NCBI GenBank assembly: GCA_003583745.1
Contig: QXPY01000012.1
Coordinates: forward strand, 62,001 to 126,000
From: Rhodocyclales bacterium GT-UBC
Lineage (GTDB): Bacteria; Pseudomonadota; Gammaproteobacteria; Burkholderiales; Rhodocyclaceae
DNA: 64,000 nucleotides
Direction: 5' to 3'
The notes under the pieces are model-generated. The model did not search any database, was not told where the DNA came from, and saw nothing but the letters and a program-made list of their open reading frames with translations. Made by a program: the position numbers and the translations under genes. Shown here in pieces: positions 34,638 to 43,901 of the stretch (its first letter is position 1; each line of letters starts with the position of its first letter).

Positions 34638-36575
34638 TTATGCCGCCTGAGGCATCAGGCGGAACTGGCCGATCGCCCGGCGCAGGTTCTCGGCCAGACC
34701 TTCGAGCGAGCGGGCCGAATCGGCAGCGCCGCTCAGGACCTGACCGTTCGCCACCGACATTCCGGCAATTTCACGAACCAGATGCTCGATCTGCCCGGTC
34801 TCGTTGCGGTGCGCATCGAGCGCCTTGCCAATGCGCGCACTCGACGACTCGACCAGGCGGGCCTGTTCGCAGACGCGCGCCATAGCGCTGGCGGCCTCGC
34901 CCGCCTTCTCATTGCTGTCGGCAACGTGGCTCGCCGCCGTGCGAACCGCCTCGGCCGTCGCCCCGGCAATCGCCTGCATGCCGGCGATCATGCCGCCGAT
35001 TTCCTGCGTGCTCTGCGCCGTTCTCTCCGCCAGTTTGCGCACTTCGTCGGCCACGACCGCGAAGCCCCGCCCGCTCTCGCCGGCCCGTGCCGCTTCGATC
35101 GCTGCATTCAGGGCAAGCAGATTGGTCTGCTCGGCAATCCCGGCAATCACCGCCACCACGCCCGACACCCGCTTCGCCTCGGCCTCCATGCGATCCAGAC
35201 TGGCCGTGGCCTGGGCGATGTCGGCATGCATCGCTTCGAGCACCTGCTTCGACAGGCTGACCGACGCCATGCCGGAACCCGCCCACTGCTCCGCATTGCG
35301 CGCCACATGATCGGTCTGCCTCGCCGCTTCGACGATTTCCGCCACCTGCAGGGCCACAGCGTCGACCGCCGAGGCCACGCGCAAGGTATCGCTTTCCTGT
35401 TGCCGAGCCCGGCCGGCCGAATCACTGGTCGCCTCGACAACGCGCAACGAACCGTGGGTCATGGCCTGGGCACTGAGCACGACCTCGCCGATCAAGTGCC
35501 GCATGCCATCCCGCACCTCGCGCAAGGAACCGGCCACGCGTTGCAACTCGTCCTGCCCGACCAGCTCGATGTCCACAGTCAAATCACCGGTCGCCAGACG
35601 GCCGGCTCCTTCGGCGAGCGCCTCGATATTGGCGGCAAGCCGCCGATAGGCCATCGCCAGACCAAGGCCTGACAAGGACAAGCCGCCCACGATGAGCAGC
35701 ACCGTCACCACCAGATGGCGGCGGGCCAACGCGACCTGCTTCTGCAACGCATCGACCAGCGCTGCCTCGACCTGGCCATGAAGCTGACGGGCCAAGCTGA
35801 GCGGCTGTCCGATTGCCGTCTCGATTTCGGCCGAGGAATAGACCGTACTGCTCAAGGCCAGACCATAGGCCAGCGTCTGGGCCATGGCAAAATGCCCCTC
35901 CAGTTCGGCCAGCGCCGTCATCACCCCCGTATCGCCAAGCTGTCCGGCATGTTTGCGCCCCTGCGCCAGACTGTGACCGGCGACCGCGATCGCCGCCGAT
36001 AGCTCGGGGCGCAATCGCTCTCCGACACTCCCTTCGCGGTGGACGATACCGGCCAGCACATCAAGTCGGGCCAGCGCTTCGCTCAAGACCGGCAGATCTT
36101 CCTGCCATAGCGCTGCCAAAGGTCCGGCGTGCAGACCGAGATCGCCGGTCCGCTCGACGATGTGCTGATGGACCGCATCGACTGCCGCAGCAAAATCGTC
36201 GAAATGCTGCATGCGTTTGCGCCCCGCCGCATCCTCCGGACGCATGGCAAGCGCCACCTGCAGACGCGGATCGTCAGCCAGGGCGGCCGGTACGGTTAGC
36301 GTCGCCGCAGCGAGGGCGGCATTGGCCGCATCATCGCCGGCCCCCGCCCAGAAGAGCTGCGCCCGCTGCCGCCGCAAGTCGCCCAGGAACACTTGCATGG
36401 GTTCGACCGCGTGCAGGGCGGCCAAGCGACTCTCGGCTGCCTGCATCGCCGCCAGGCGAAGGTAGAGATGCGGCACGGCCACCGCCAGGAAAGCGAGTCC
36501 GACCAGCCCCCCGATCAACAAGAACAAGCCGCGAAACCCCAGCCTGCCAACCAAACCGACACGTCGTTTCGACAT
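34638..36575 (-). CDS. Membrane methyl-accepting chemoreceptor
   Basis: A 645-residue receptor: helix 1 ([18 protein letters not shown]), a large periplasmic helical sensor of about 240 residues, helix 2 ([21 protein letters not shown]), HAMP, and signalling domain with [20 protein letters not shown] and [18 protein letters not shown]. No CheR pentapeptide at the C-terminus ([10 protein letters not shown]). The ATG at 36575 (MSKRRVGL) is preferred over the longer frame to 36620, because a basic N-terminus then leads directly to helix 1. A PHO-box-like promoter lies upstream, so this may be a phosphate-starvation-induced receptor. Confidence 0.9.
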   Translation of the reverse strand: MSKRRVGLVGRLGFRGLFLLIGGLVGLAFLAVAVPHLYLRLAAMQAAESRLAALHAVEPMQVFLGDLRRQRAQLFWAGAGDDAANAALAAATLTVPAALADDPRLQVALAMRPEDAAGRKRMQHFDDFAAAVDAVHQHIVERTGDLGLHAGPLAALWQEDLPVLSEALARLDVLAGIVHREGSVGERLRPELSAAIAVAGHSLAQGRKHAGQLGDTGVMTALAELEGHFAMAQTLAYGLALSSTVYSSAEIETAIGQPLSLARQLHGQVEAALVDALQKQVALARRHLVVTVLLIVGGLSLSGLGLAMAYRRLAANIEALAEGAGRLATGDLTVDIELVGQDELQRVAGSLREVRDGMRHLIGEVVLSAQAMTHGSLRVVEATSDSAGRARQQESDTLRVASAVDAVALQVAEIVEAARQTDHVARNAEQWAGSGMASVSLSKQVLEAMHADIAQATASLDRMEAEAKRVSGVVAVIAGIAEQTNLLALNAAIEAARAGESGRGFAVVADEVRKLAERTAQSTQEIGGMIAGMQAIAGATAEAVRTAASHVADSNEKAGEAASAMARVCEQARLVESSSARIGKALDAHRNETGQIEHLVREIAGMSVANGQVLSGAADSARSLEGLAENLRRAIGQFRLMPQAA

Positions 36576-36624
36576 GGACCACCTACTTCGGGAAAATTGA
36601 CCGGCGCGAGAGTAGGGCAAGGAC

Positions 36625-36642
36625 GTGACAGCGCCGTGACGC
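36625..36642 (-). promoter_or_regulatory. Candidate PHO box for the chemoreceptor gene
   Basis: Minus strand: GCGTCAC, GGCG, CTGTCAC, then 10 bases and TACTCT (36614-36609). It lies 50 bases upstream of the chosen ATG. The second half is perfect; the first matches 5 of 7. Confidence 0.5.
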
Positions 36643-36766
36643 GAAAACGGCGCGAAAACCGGTCATTCGCCTGCAATATTTGTTCGGGATAGTAGTCGGC
36701 AAGCCCCGCGCGTCGGGGATCGACATGCCCGAGCATTCGCCCTTCCCGCATCAAGGAACGATCATT

Positions 36767-36937
36767 ATGGAAAAGCAGGGAAACAACGAAATCGCCGCCT
36801 TCCCGGAACTGTTTGACGGCCTGGAGCAATTCATCGACGAGCAGGTCAGAGGTCTGCGCCGAACCAGCGCCCTATTGGCCATTGTCGCCGCCGGCTGCGG
36901 CGGCCTCCTCTTTTTCCTGCTCAAGCATCTCGCCTGA
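36767..36937 (+). CDS. Small single-pass membrane protein
   Basis: 56 residues: a charged helix (FPELFDGLEQFIDEQVRGLR) followed by one hydrophobic segment (LLAIVAAGCGGLLFFLLKHL). AAGGA sits 9 bases before the ATG at 36767, which makes this start better than the longer frame from 36680. Divergent from the chemoreceptor. Probably a small membrane-anchored regulatory or structural peptide; function unknown. Confidence 0.55.
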   Translation: MEKQGNNEIAAFPELFDGLEQFIDEQVRGLRRTSALLAIVAAGCGGLLFFLLKHLA

Positions 36938-37123
36938 CCGGCGCCAGCACACTCACCGCGCCGGCCAGCCCGCCGACACCGGAGACCGCCCGCCGGCGGG
37001 ACCCGGCTTTCGGCCATGAAAAAAGCTAGGGAGATACCCCATCCGCAAGTAGGGTTGCAACGCGTATCATGAGCGGACTCGCGGCACGCGCCGCCGCGAG
37101 GTCACTACTCGTAAACGACCGCC

Positions 37124-38896
37124 ATGAAGCATCTCCTGACCTGGAACGACTATCTCAAGACCGGCATCGAAATCGTCGATGAGCAGCATCGCGGCCTGCT
37201 CGACCTGACCAACGAGACGGCCGAAAAAATCAACGCCAACCAGACGCTCAGCCTTGAGGAAATGCGTACATTCCTCGGCTACCTGACCGACTACGCCGCC
37301 ACCCATTTCAGCACCGAAGAAGCGCTGATGGCCTTGGGCGGCATCGACGAAAAGCATCTGCAGCACCATCGCGAATCGCACGCCAACTTCCTGCATCAGG
37401 TCAATGCCATGGTCGGCGAACTCGATGCGCATTCGCTGACCGGCCAGCAGATCACCGAGTTCCTCGGCCATTGGCTGATCTACCACATCCTTGGTGAAGA
37501 TCAGCAATTGACCGACATGCTGCGTGGCACACCGCAAGCGGCACCGGAAAAGACGCCCGAACTGAGTGCGGCCGCCCAGGAAGCGGCCACCCAATCCCTG
37601 GCCAAGCTCTATGCCTTCATGGCGGAGCGCAACCAGCACCTGCAGGCCCGACAACAAAGCTATCGCGACCAGAGCCACCAGATGGCTGAACTGGTAGCCC
37701 GTCAGGACCAGGCGCTGGCCGTCAGCGAGGAACGTTTCCGTGCGCTGTTTCACAACGGCAAGCTGGCCGCCCTGATGGCGGCGCTCGACCCGGAAATGAA
37801 GCCGGCCCGGATTATCGAAGCCAATCCGGCAGCCTGCGAATTGCTGGGCTATGACGAAGCCCGTCTCCTCGAGATGGATATCCGCGCCGTGGTGGCCGCC
37901 GACGAGTTCCCCCGCTTTCCATTGCTGATGCGCGAATTGCAGGTTGCCGGACGCTTCGAGTGCGAGATGAACCTGCTGGGCCAGGACGGCCAGCGCCTGC
38001 CCACCCAGGTCGCACTGACCCAATGCATGGCGCATGGCCAACCGGTCGTCATGTTCCTCATCGAAGCGGTTTCCAGCCGGCGGGCCGCTCAGCTCGAACG
38101 CCACGCCACCCAGGCCCAGGCCCTGCATCTGGCGGAAGTGCGCAGCCGCTACCTGGCCGGCATGCCGGAGCACTATGGCATCGAAACGCCCTCGCCGGCA
38201 CATGCCGACGTGCAGGCTGCCCCCGCCTCGATCACCCAGTTCCTGGCGGAGCAGCCCCTGTTCCAGGCGCTCGCGGCCAACGACCTCAACACCCTGAAAA
38301 AGGCAGCACAAATCCGCCGCCTGCAAAAAGGCGAAACCCTCTTCCGCAAGGGCGACAAGCCGACTGGCCTGGTCCTCGTCCTGCGCGGCAACATCCTGCT
38401 CGCCGTCTCCTCGCCGCAGGGCGAGCGCAAGGTGATGGGCATCCATGACGCGGGACACAGCATCGGCGAAGCCGAAGTGGTGATGGACAGCCCCTACCCC
38501 TACTTTGCCGAGGCCGTCGAAGAGGCCGAAGTGCTGATCGTGGCGCAAAGCGCCCTGCTGGCCCTGCTCGACAAGGACAAGCAGTTCGCCCGCCGGCTGA
38601 TCAGTTGCATGGGCTCGCGCCAGCATGAACTGATGTACAGCGTCGAATCATTCACGCTGCGCACCGGTACCGAACGGGTCATCGGTTACCTGTTGCAACA
38701 TGCCCGGGTCCAGGCCAACGGCCGACTGGTCACCAAGCTGCCGGCAACCAAGCAACTGATTGCCTCACTGCTGCACATCAAGCCGGAAACCCTGTCGCGC
38801 ATTTTCCGCGACCTTAGCGATACCGGCCTGATTCTCGGTCGCGGGCGGCAGATGCAAATCCCCGACATCGACCGCCTGGTCGGCTACCAGGGCTGA
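37124..38896 (+). CDS. Hemerythrin-PAS-CRP fusion regulator
   Basis: 590 residues in three parts. Residues 1-135 form a bacteriohemerythrin with all seven diiron ligands at canonical spacing: H22 (DEQH), H61 and E65 (HFSTEE), H82 and H86 (HRESH), H121 and D126 (HILGED). Residues about 190-320 are a PAS domain (ERFRALFHNGKLAALM, IIEANPAACELLGYDEARLLEM). Residues about 370-590 are a CRP/FNR-like regulator: cNMP-type roll (LFRKGDKPTGLVLVLRG, GHSIGEAEVV), dimer helix and a winged helix with ATKQLIASLLHIKPETLSRI as the recognition region. This would couple O2, NO or iron sensing at a non-heme diiron site directly to DNA binding. Targets unknown. Confidence 0.9.
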   Translation: MKHLLTWNDYLKTGIEIVDEQHRGLLDLTNETAEKINANQTLSLEEMRTFLGYLTDYAATHFSTEEALMALGGIDEKHLQHHRESHANFLHQVNAMVGELDAHSLTGQQITEFLGHWLIYHILGEDQQLTDMLRGTPQAAPEKTPELSAAAQEAATQSLAKLYAFMAERNQHLQARQQSYRDQSHQMAELVARQDQALAVSEERFRALFHNGKLAALMAALDPEMKPARIIEANPAACELLGYDEARLLEMDIRAVVAADEFPRFPLLMRELQVAGRFECEMNLLGQDGQRLPTQVALTQCMAHGQPVVMFLIEAVSSRRAAQLERHATQAQALHLAEVRSRYLAGMPEHYGIETPSPAHADVQAAPASITQFLAEQPLFQALAANDLNTLKKAAQIRRLQKGETLFRKGDKPTGLVLVLRGNILLAVSSPQGERKVMGIHDAGHSIGEAEVVMDSPYPYFAEAVEEAEVLIVAQSALLALLDKDKQFARRLISCMGSRQHELMYSVESFTLRTGTERVIGYLLQHARVQANGRLVTKLPATKQLIASLLHIKPETLSRIFRDLSDTGLILGRGRQMQIPDIDRLVGYQG

Positions 38897-38903
38897 CCTT
38901 ACC

Positions 38904-39290
38904 TCACGGCGCAGCGGTCACGGAGACGTAATCGACAAAGCGGACGCTGGCAAAGGTCCGCTTGAGCAGCTTGCTGTAGAAGTCCTTCATCACCGCGCCA
39001 TCTTCATAACGGATGGCGCTTCCCGGCTTGACCTCCATCTTCTGCACGGCGATCCACTCGACCGCCTTGCTCCCGGCCAGGACCACCTCGATGTAGGTGA
39101 ACTCGTTGGCGTGGACTGCGCTCAGCACCTTGCCCTGATTCGGTAACTCGGACGGACGCGGCGCCTTTTCCGGCAGCAGCATTTCGCGCGATTGGGCCGG
39201 CGAGGGATGGCCGGGCGGTACTTGCGCCATGGCCGGCAGGGTGAGCAAGCCGCCCAGTACCAGCATGGACAGGCCGTATTTTTTCGACAT
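38904..39290 (-). CDS. Exported NrfJ-like small protein
   Basis: 128 residues with a signal peptide (MSKKYGLSMLVLGGLLTLPA, cleavage after AMA). The mature domain GKVLSAVHANEFTYIEVVL ... WIAVQKMEVKPGSAIRYEDG ... VMKDFYSKLLKRTFASVRFV matches the pattern of NrfJ-related periplasmic proteins, which are associated with cytochrome c nitrite reductase loci in other bacteria. No cytochrome genes are nearby, so the name describes similarity only. Convergent with the hemerythrin-CRP gene and 7 bases from it. Confidence 0.7.
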   Translation of the reverse strand: MSKKYGLSMLVLGGLLTLPAMAQVPPGHPSPAQSREMLLPEKAPRPSELPNQGKVLSAVHANEFTYIEVVLAGSKAVEWIAVQKMEVKPGSAIRYEDGAVMKDFYSKLLKRTFASVRFVDYVSVTAAP

Positions 39291-39352
39291 GGCAAACTCC
39301 TGAAATCCCGGATGGGCAAAGGGCGGGATAAAGCCGCCGGATCCGGCGCAGT

Positions 39353-39379
39353 AAAAAAAACCTCGCCGCAGCGAGGTTT
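39353..39379 (-). terminator. Terminator after yggX
   Basis: AACCTCGC / GCGAGGTT stem with CGCA loop; on the minus strand it ends in eight T. It stops the argA-yggX direction before the NrfJ-like gene. Confidence 0.88.
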
Positions 39380-39399
39380 GTCGGAAGGCTACCGGCGAC

Positions 39400-39672
39400 T
39401 CAGGCGGCCGGCGGAACGTAGCCCTGGATCTTGTCGGCGCCGTCGCCGAAGAAATGCTTCTCGACCTGCTCGGCCAGATACTTGCGATGGCGTGCGTCGA
39501 CCAGGTTGAGGCGGTTCTCGTTGATCAGCATGGTCTGCATCTTGATCCACTGCTGCCAGGCTTCCTTCGAGACATTCTCGAAAATGCGCTGACCAAGGGC
39601 GCCCGGGTAGGGCGGCATATCCAGACCTTCGGCCTCGCGGCCCAGTTTGATGCAATTGACGGTACGTGCCAT
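39400..39672 (-). CDS. yggX: Fe(2+)-trafficking / oxidative damage protection protein YggX
   Basis: 90 residues beginning [18 protein letters not shown], with [19 protein letters not shown] and [19 protein letters not shown], all diagnostic of YggX. It protects iron-sulfur clusters from oxidative damage and is linked to intracellular iron. The ATG at 39672 gives the family N-terminus; an ATG 12 bases upstream is in frame but unlikely. It lies 28 bases downstream of argA. Confidence 0.95.
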   Translation of the reverse strand: MARTVNCIKLGREAEGLDMPPYPGALGQRIFENVSKEAWQQWIKMQTMLINENRLNLVDARHRKYLAEQVEKHFFGDGADKIQGYVPPAA

Positions 39673-39700
39673 GTGTAGCTCCAAGGGGTTGATGAGCGAA

Positions 39701-41020
39701 TTATAAAGTCTTGAACAAGACCTTGGATCGCCGCTGATAGTTGTACATGTCGCGCTTGTTGGCCGGCAGGTCGTCGACCGTGCCGAGCTTGAAGCCGCGC
39801 TCGACGAACCAGTGCTCGGTCCGCGTCGTCAGCACGCACAAGCGCTTGACACCGAGCTTGCGGGCGCGGCGTTCGATACGCTTCATCAGCTGCTCGCCAT
39901 AGCCCCACTCACGATGATCCGGGCTGACCGCCAGACAGGCCAGTTCGGCCTCTTCGTCGGAGTGACGATAGAGCGCCGCGCAGCCAACGATGATGCCATC
40001 GTGCAGCATGATCGAGAAATGCTCGATCTCGCGCTCGAGCAGTTCGCGCGGCCGATGCACCAGGATACCTTCTTCTTCCATCGGCTCGATCAAGGCGATC
40101 AAAGCCGCGATATCGTCGGCCTTGGCTTCGCGAATATTTTCCAGCGACTCGCGAGTCACCACGGTACCGACCCCGTCATGGGTGAACAGCTCGCGCAGCA
40201 AGGCACCGTCCTGGGCATAGGCGATCAGATGCACGCGGCCGACGCCGGTTCGCGTCGCCCGCACCGAACAGGGCAGGTAGCGCCGGATATCGGGTGACAA
40301 CCAGTCGCTCTTGTTGAGCAACTCGGCCACTTCGTCGGCGGTCATCGCATCGATCAGCTCGCCGTTCTTGTCGGTGACCCCCTGGCTATCGCTCAAATAG
40401 ACCAGTTTGTCGGCCTTGATCGCCACCGCTACCGCCTCGGCCGCCTCTTCCATTTGCAGGTTGAAGATTTCGCCGGTCGGCGACGGCCCCTCACAGTTGA
40501 GCAGCACGATATTGCCCAGGCCGAGCTGGGCGTTGATGCCCTCGGCGTCCACTTTGCGCACCTTGCCGGCGTACTGCATGTCGATGCCGTCGAGCACGCC
40601 GATCGGTTGGCCGGTAATGAAATTGCCCCCGATGACCCGGATGCGGCTGTTGGCCATCGGTGTATTGGGCAAGCCCTGCGACAGCATCGCCTCGATCTCG
40701 AGATAGACGCTGCCCACCGCGTCAAGCACGCAATCGAGCGCCTCGGCATCGGTCACCCGGTAGCCGCGGTGATAGATCGATTCCAGGTTCTTCTCGCGCA
40801 GCTCTTCCTCGATCTGCGGCCGGGCGCCATGCACCAGTACCAGGCGGATGCCCAGGCTGACCAGCAGATTGACGTCGTAAGCCAGCGTCTTGGCGAACTC
40901 GCTCTCAACCGCCTGACCGCCGAAGGCAATGACGAAGGTCTTGCCGCGGAAGGCGTTGATGTAGGGCGTGACGGCCCGGAACCAGGAGACGAAGTGCTCG
41001 TCGTAAGGGGTGTCGCTCAT
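39701..41020 (-). CDS. argA: N-acetylglutamate synthase ArgA
   Basis: 439 residues: an amino-acid-kinase-like domain (1-290; [37 protein letters not shown]) that binds arginine as feedback inhibitor, then a GNAT acetyltransferase domain (about 295-439; [20 protein letters not shown]). It acetylates glutamate with acetyl-CoA, the first step of arginine synthesis. The start ATG 41020 overlaps the stop of the polyphosphate kinase gene by 4 bases (ATGA); the longer open frame to 41131 lies inside that gene. Confidence 0.95.
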   Translation of the reverse strand: MSDTPYDEHFVSWFRAVTPYINAFRGKTFVIAFGGQAVESEFAKTLAYDVNLLVSLGIRLVLVHGARPQIEEELREKNLESIYHRGYRVTDAEALDCVLDAVGSVYLEIEAMLSQGLPNTPMANSRIRVIGGNFITGQPIGVLDGIDMQYAGKVRKVDAEGINAQLGLGNIVLLNCEGPSPTGEIFNLQMEEAAEAVAVAIKADKLVYLSDSQGVTDKNGELIDAMTADEVAELLNKSDWLSPDIRRYLPCSVRATRTGVGRVHLIAYAQDGALLRELFTHDGVGTVVTRESLENIREAKADDIAALIALIEPMEEEGILVHRPRELLEREIEHFSIMLHDGIIVGCAALYRHSDEEAELACLAVSPDHREWGYGEQLMKRIERRARKLGVKRLCVLTTRTEHWFVERGFKLGTVDDLPANKRDMYNYQRRSKVLFKTL

Positions 41021-42522
41021 TGTTCTGTATGCTTCCCGTCGTCTTTCAGGGCCTTTTCCAGGCGCTCGCAAATGGTTTTCAGCACTTTCACGCGGGCGAA
41101 GTTCTTGTCGTTGGCTTCGACCAGCGTCCACGGCGCGAGACCGGTCGAAGTGCGGTCGACCATGTCGCAGACGGCGGAAACGTAATCATCCCATTTTTCG
41201 CGGTTGCGCCAATCCTCGTCGGTAATCTTGAAGCGCTTGAACTCGGTGTCCTGGCGCTCCTTGAAGCGGCGCAACTGCTCTTCGGCACTGATCTGCAGCC
41301 AGAACTTGACCACCACCGCACCGGCATCGACCATCTGGTGTTCGAAATCGTTGATCTCGGCATAGGCGCGCAACCAGTCGGCCTCCGAGCAGAAGCCTTC
41401 GACCCGCTCGACCAGCACCCGGCCATACCATGAACGGTCGAAGATCGCCGCCCGCCCGGTGCGCGGCAGATGCCGCCAGAAACGCCAGAGATAGGGCTGG
41501 ACACGCTCTTCCTCGGTCGGCGCGGCAATCGGGATGATCTGGTATTGACGCGCATCCATCGCTGCCCCGACCCGGCGGATGCTGCCGCCCTTGCCTGCCG
41601 CATCCGAGCCTTCGAAGACCAGCACCAAAGAGCGCTTGCCGACGAATCGCGGATCGCGCACCAGTTCGGAGAGCTTCGACTGATATTTCGCCAGGTCGCG
41701 CTCGTAATCCTTCTTGGCCAGCTTCTGGGTGAGGTCGAGCGAGGAAAGCACGTTCTTCTGGTCGATGGCATGCACGATCGGCGGCGCCACCGGCACCTGC
41801 TGCCGGCTCGTCTGTTGCAAACGGCGCTTCATCGCATCGAGGACGATACGGCCGACGGTCAAGGAACGATAGGCATCGTCGGTGCCTTCGACGATGATCC
41901 ACGGCGCATGTGCCGAATTGGTGACGCGCAGGACGTGGCCGGCCACCGATTGCAGCTTGTCGTAGGTCTTCAGACGGTCATAGCTTTCCTGGGTTACACG
42001 CCAGGCGGTGCGCGGGTCCTTCTCGAGCGCTTTCAAGCGTTTTTTCTGGCCGTCCTTGGAAAGATGGAACCAGAACTTGAGGACCAGCGCGCCCTCATTG
42101 ACCAGCATCGCCTCGAAACGATTGATGTCGTCGAGTTGCTCGTCCATTTCCGAGCGCCGCATGTGGCCGTTGATCCGGTCGGTGATCGGCTGCGAATACC
42201 AGGAGCCGGCAAAGATCCCGACCTTGCCCTTGGGCGGCAAGGCCCGCCAGTAGCGCCACATGTAGGGCCGGGCGTTTTCCTCGTCGCTCGGCGCCGAGAA
42301 GGCCAGCGTCGAGATATGGCGCGGGTCCATCCAGGAATAGAGCAGGTTGATCGTCTCGCCCTTGCCGCTGCCATCGACCCCGGAAATCAGGATGACGACC
42401 GGGAATTCCTTTTTCTGCAACACGTCGTACTGCACATCGAGCAACTCGGCGCGCAGTTTCGGCACCTCGCGCTTGAACGTTTCCTTGTCGATCTTGTGAC
42501 CCAGCTCTGCGGACTCGAACAT
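41017..42522 (-). CDS. pap: Two-domain PPK2, polyphosphate:AMP phosphotransferase type
   Basis: The 501 residues contain two PPK2 domains. The first (about 30-240) has Walker A GVDGSGKGETIN and WRYWRALPPKGKVGIFAGSW; the second (about 285-490) has GSDAAGKGGSIRR and WRFWRHLPRTGRAAIFDRSW. Tandem PPK2 proteins of this length are the class II enzymes that phosphorylate AMP to ADP with polyphosphate (PAP). Both P-loops look complete here. It is translationally coupled to argA, which has no obvious metabolic link except the AMP/ADP economy. It begins 3 bases after rsmE, so rsmE-pap-argA-yggX probably form one transcript. Confidence 0.92.
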   Translation of the reverse strand: MFESAELGHKIDKETFKREVPKLRAELLDVQYDVLQKKEFPVVILISGVDGSGKGETINLLYSWMDPRHISTLAFSAPSDEENARPYMWRYWRALPPKGKVGIFAGSWYSQPITDRINGHMRRSEMDEQLDDINRFEAMLVNEGALVLKFWFHLSKDGQKKRLKALEKDPRTAWRVTQESYDRLKTYDKLQSVAGHVLRVTNSAHAPWIIVEGTDDAYRSLTVGRIVLDAMKRRLQQTSRQQVPVAPPIVHAIDQKNVLSSLDLTQKLAKKDYERDLAKYQSKLSELVRDPRFVGKRSLVLVFEGSDAAGKGGSIRRVGAAMDARQYQIIPIAAPTEEERVQPYLWRFWRHLPRTGRAAIFDRSWYGRVLVERVEGFCSEADWLRAYAEINDFEHQMVDAGAVVVKFWLQISAEEQLRRFKERQDTEFKRFKITDEDWRNREKWDDYVSAVCDMVDRTSTGLAPWTLVEANDKNFARVKVLKTICERLEKALKDDGKHTEQ

Positions 42523-42525
42523 GTT

Positions 42526-43263
42526 CTACCCCTCCCTCAAATCACCCCATAAGGCTTGCAAAATCGCCAGCGCCGCCAGCCCCGCCGTTTCCGTACGCAG
42601 AATGCGCGGCCCCATGCGGACGCCGACAAAGCCGGCCTGTCGTGCAGCGATCACTTCCTGCGGATCCAGCCCCCCCTCGGCGCCGATCAGCAATTGAACA
42701 TTCGTCGCCGGCGCAATCGTCGCCAGCGTTTGCCCGGCCTGCGGATCAAGCATCAGGCGGAGCGCGTCACCGGCCGGCCGCGCCAGCCAGCTTTCCAGCT
42801 TTTCCAGCGGTGCCACCAGCGGCACCTGATTGCGCCCGCACTGCTCGCAGGCCGAAGCCGAAACACCTTGCCAATGGGCCACCCGCTTGGCGGCCCGCTC
42901 GCCGGCCAGGCGCATGACGCTGCGCCGGCTCTCGACCGGCACGATATCGCGCACGCCGAGTTCGACCGCTTTCTGGATGGTGAAATCCATCTTCTCGCCG
43001 GCCTGCAGCGACTGGACCAGGGTCACCGCCAGCGGCGACTCGCGCTCGACATCCTGCCAGGCAGAAAGCTCGGCCATCACGCGATCGCGCTCGATACGCT
43101 CGATATGGGCCAGATACTGGCCGCCACGACCATCGAAAAGGATCATCGGCGCCCCGGGCGGCAGGCGCAGGACGCGAACCGCATGGCGCGCCACCGGTTC
43201 GGGAAGTTCGATATGCGCCCCCGGTGAGAGGGCTTCTCGGCAGTAAAAACGGGGTAGATTCAT
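42526..43263 (-). CDS. rsmE: 16S rRNA m3U1498 methyltransferase RsmE
   Basis: A 245-residue SPOUT methyltransferase with an N-terminal PUA-like part (MNLPRFYCRE, ARHAVRVLRLPPGAPMILFDG) and the knotted C-terminal SAM site (LLIGAEGGLDPQEV, VRMGPRILRTETA). It methylates N3 of U1498 in 16S rRNA. First gene of the run towards yggX. Its start codon is covered by a 9-bp inverted repeat (43259-43282) shared with the divergent thioredoxin-like gene. Confidence 0.95.
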   Translation of the reverse strand: MNLPRFYCREALSPGAHIELPEPVARHAVRVLRLPPGAPMILFDGRGGQYLAHIERIERDRVMAELSAWQDVERESPLAVTLVQSLQAGEKMDFTIQKAVELGVRDIVPVESRRSVMRLAGERAAKRVAHWQGVSASACEQCGRNQVPLVAPLEKLESWLARPAGDALRLMLDPQAGQTLATIAPATNVQLLIGAEGGLDPQEVIAARQAGFVGVRMGPRILRTETAGLAALAILQALWGDLREG

Positions 43264-43282
43264 CGATGCTATTATCGATGAA
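43259..43282. promoter_or_regulatory. 9-bp inverted repeat in the rsmE / thioredoxin-like divergent region
   Basis: TTCATCGAT, six bases (GCTATT), ATCGATGAA: a perfect dyad over the rsmE start codon and 23 bases before the divergent ATG. It could be an operator for either gene or an RNA hairpin hiding the rsmE start. Confidence 0.4.
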
Positions 43283-43304
43283 ATGAACTTTTGAAGGGAA
43301 TATC

Positions 43305-43862
43305 ATGGCCGCACTGAACCCGCCGGTGTGTGATTTTGGCCAAGCAGCCGTCGATTTCGACTTGCCAGACCCGAATGGCAAGCGTCATTCCCTGGCCAGT
43401 TGTGCCGGACCGAACGGCCTGCTGGTCATGTTCATCTGCAACCATTGCCCCTATGTGCAGGCGATCATCGATCGTCTGATCCGCGACTGCCGAGAATTGG
43501 CGGAACACGGTGTCGGCAGCGTCGCCATCATGAGCAACGATGTCGCCGCCTACCCGGACGATTCCCCTGCCAACATGCAGCGCTGGGCCGAAGAACTGGC
43601 CTTCCCCTTCCCTTACCTGTACGACGAAAGCCAGGCCATCGCCCGCGCCTATGGCGCCGTCTGCACGCCCGACTTCTTCGGCTACAACGCCCACCTCGAA
43701 CTGCAATACCGCGGCCGGCTCGACGCCTCGGCCCGCCAGGCCGGCCCGATCGATGCCCGCCGAGAACTGTTCGAAGCCATGCGGAAAATTGCCTGCACCG
43801 GCCAAGGCCCGGCCGAGCAAACGGCCTCGATCGGCTGTTCGCTCAAGTGGAAAAATAGCTGA
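43305..43862 (+). CDS. Thioredoxin-like peroxiredoxin-fold protein
   Basis: The 185-residue cytosolic protein of the AhpC/TSA-thioredoxin superfamily has the redox motif CNHCPYV at about residue 45, preceded by LLVMFI and followed by VGSVAIMSNDVAAYPDDSP. The GAVCTPDFFGYNAHLELQYR block with cis-proline is typical. Members of this group (thioredoxin family protein, roughly 180 residues) are probably thiol reductases or peroxidases. GAAGGGAA lies 7 bases upstream of the ATG. No signal peptide. Confidence 0.88.
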   Translation: MAALNPPVCDFGQAAVDFDLPDPNGKRHSLASCAGPNGLLVMFICNHCPYVQAIIDRLIRDCRELAEHGVGSVAIMSNDVAAYPDDSPANMQRWAEELAFPFPYLYDESQAIARAYGAVCTPDFFGYNAHLELQYRGRLDASARQAGPIDARRELFEAMRKIACTGQGPAEQTASIGCSLKWKNS

Positions 43863-43901
43863 TCACGCCGCTGACCAGGTGCCAGGCCGACATTAAATTG
43901 G

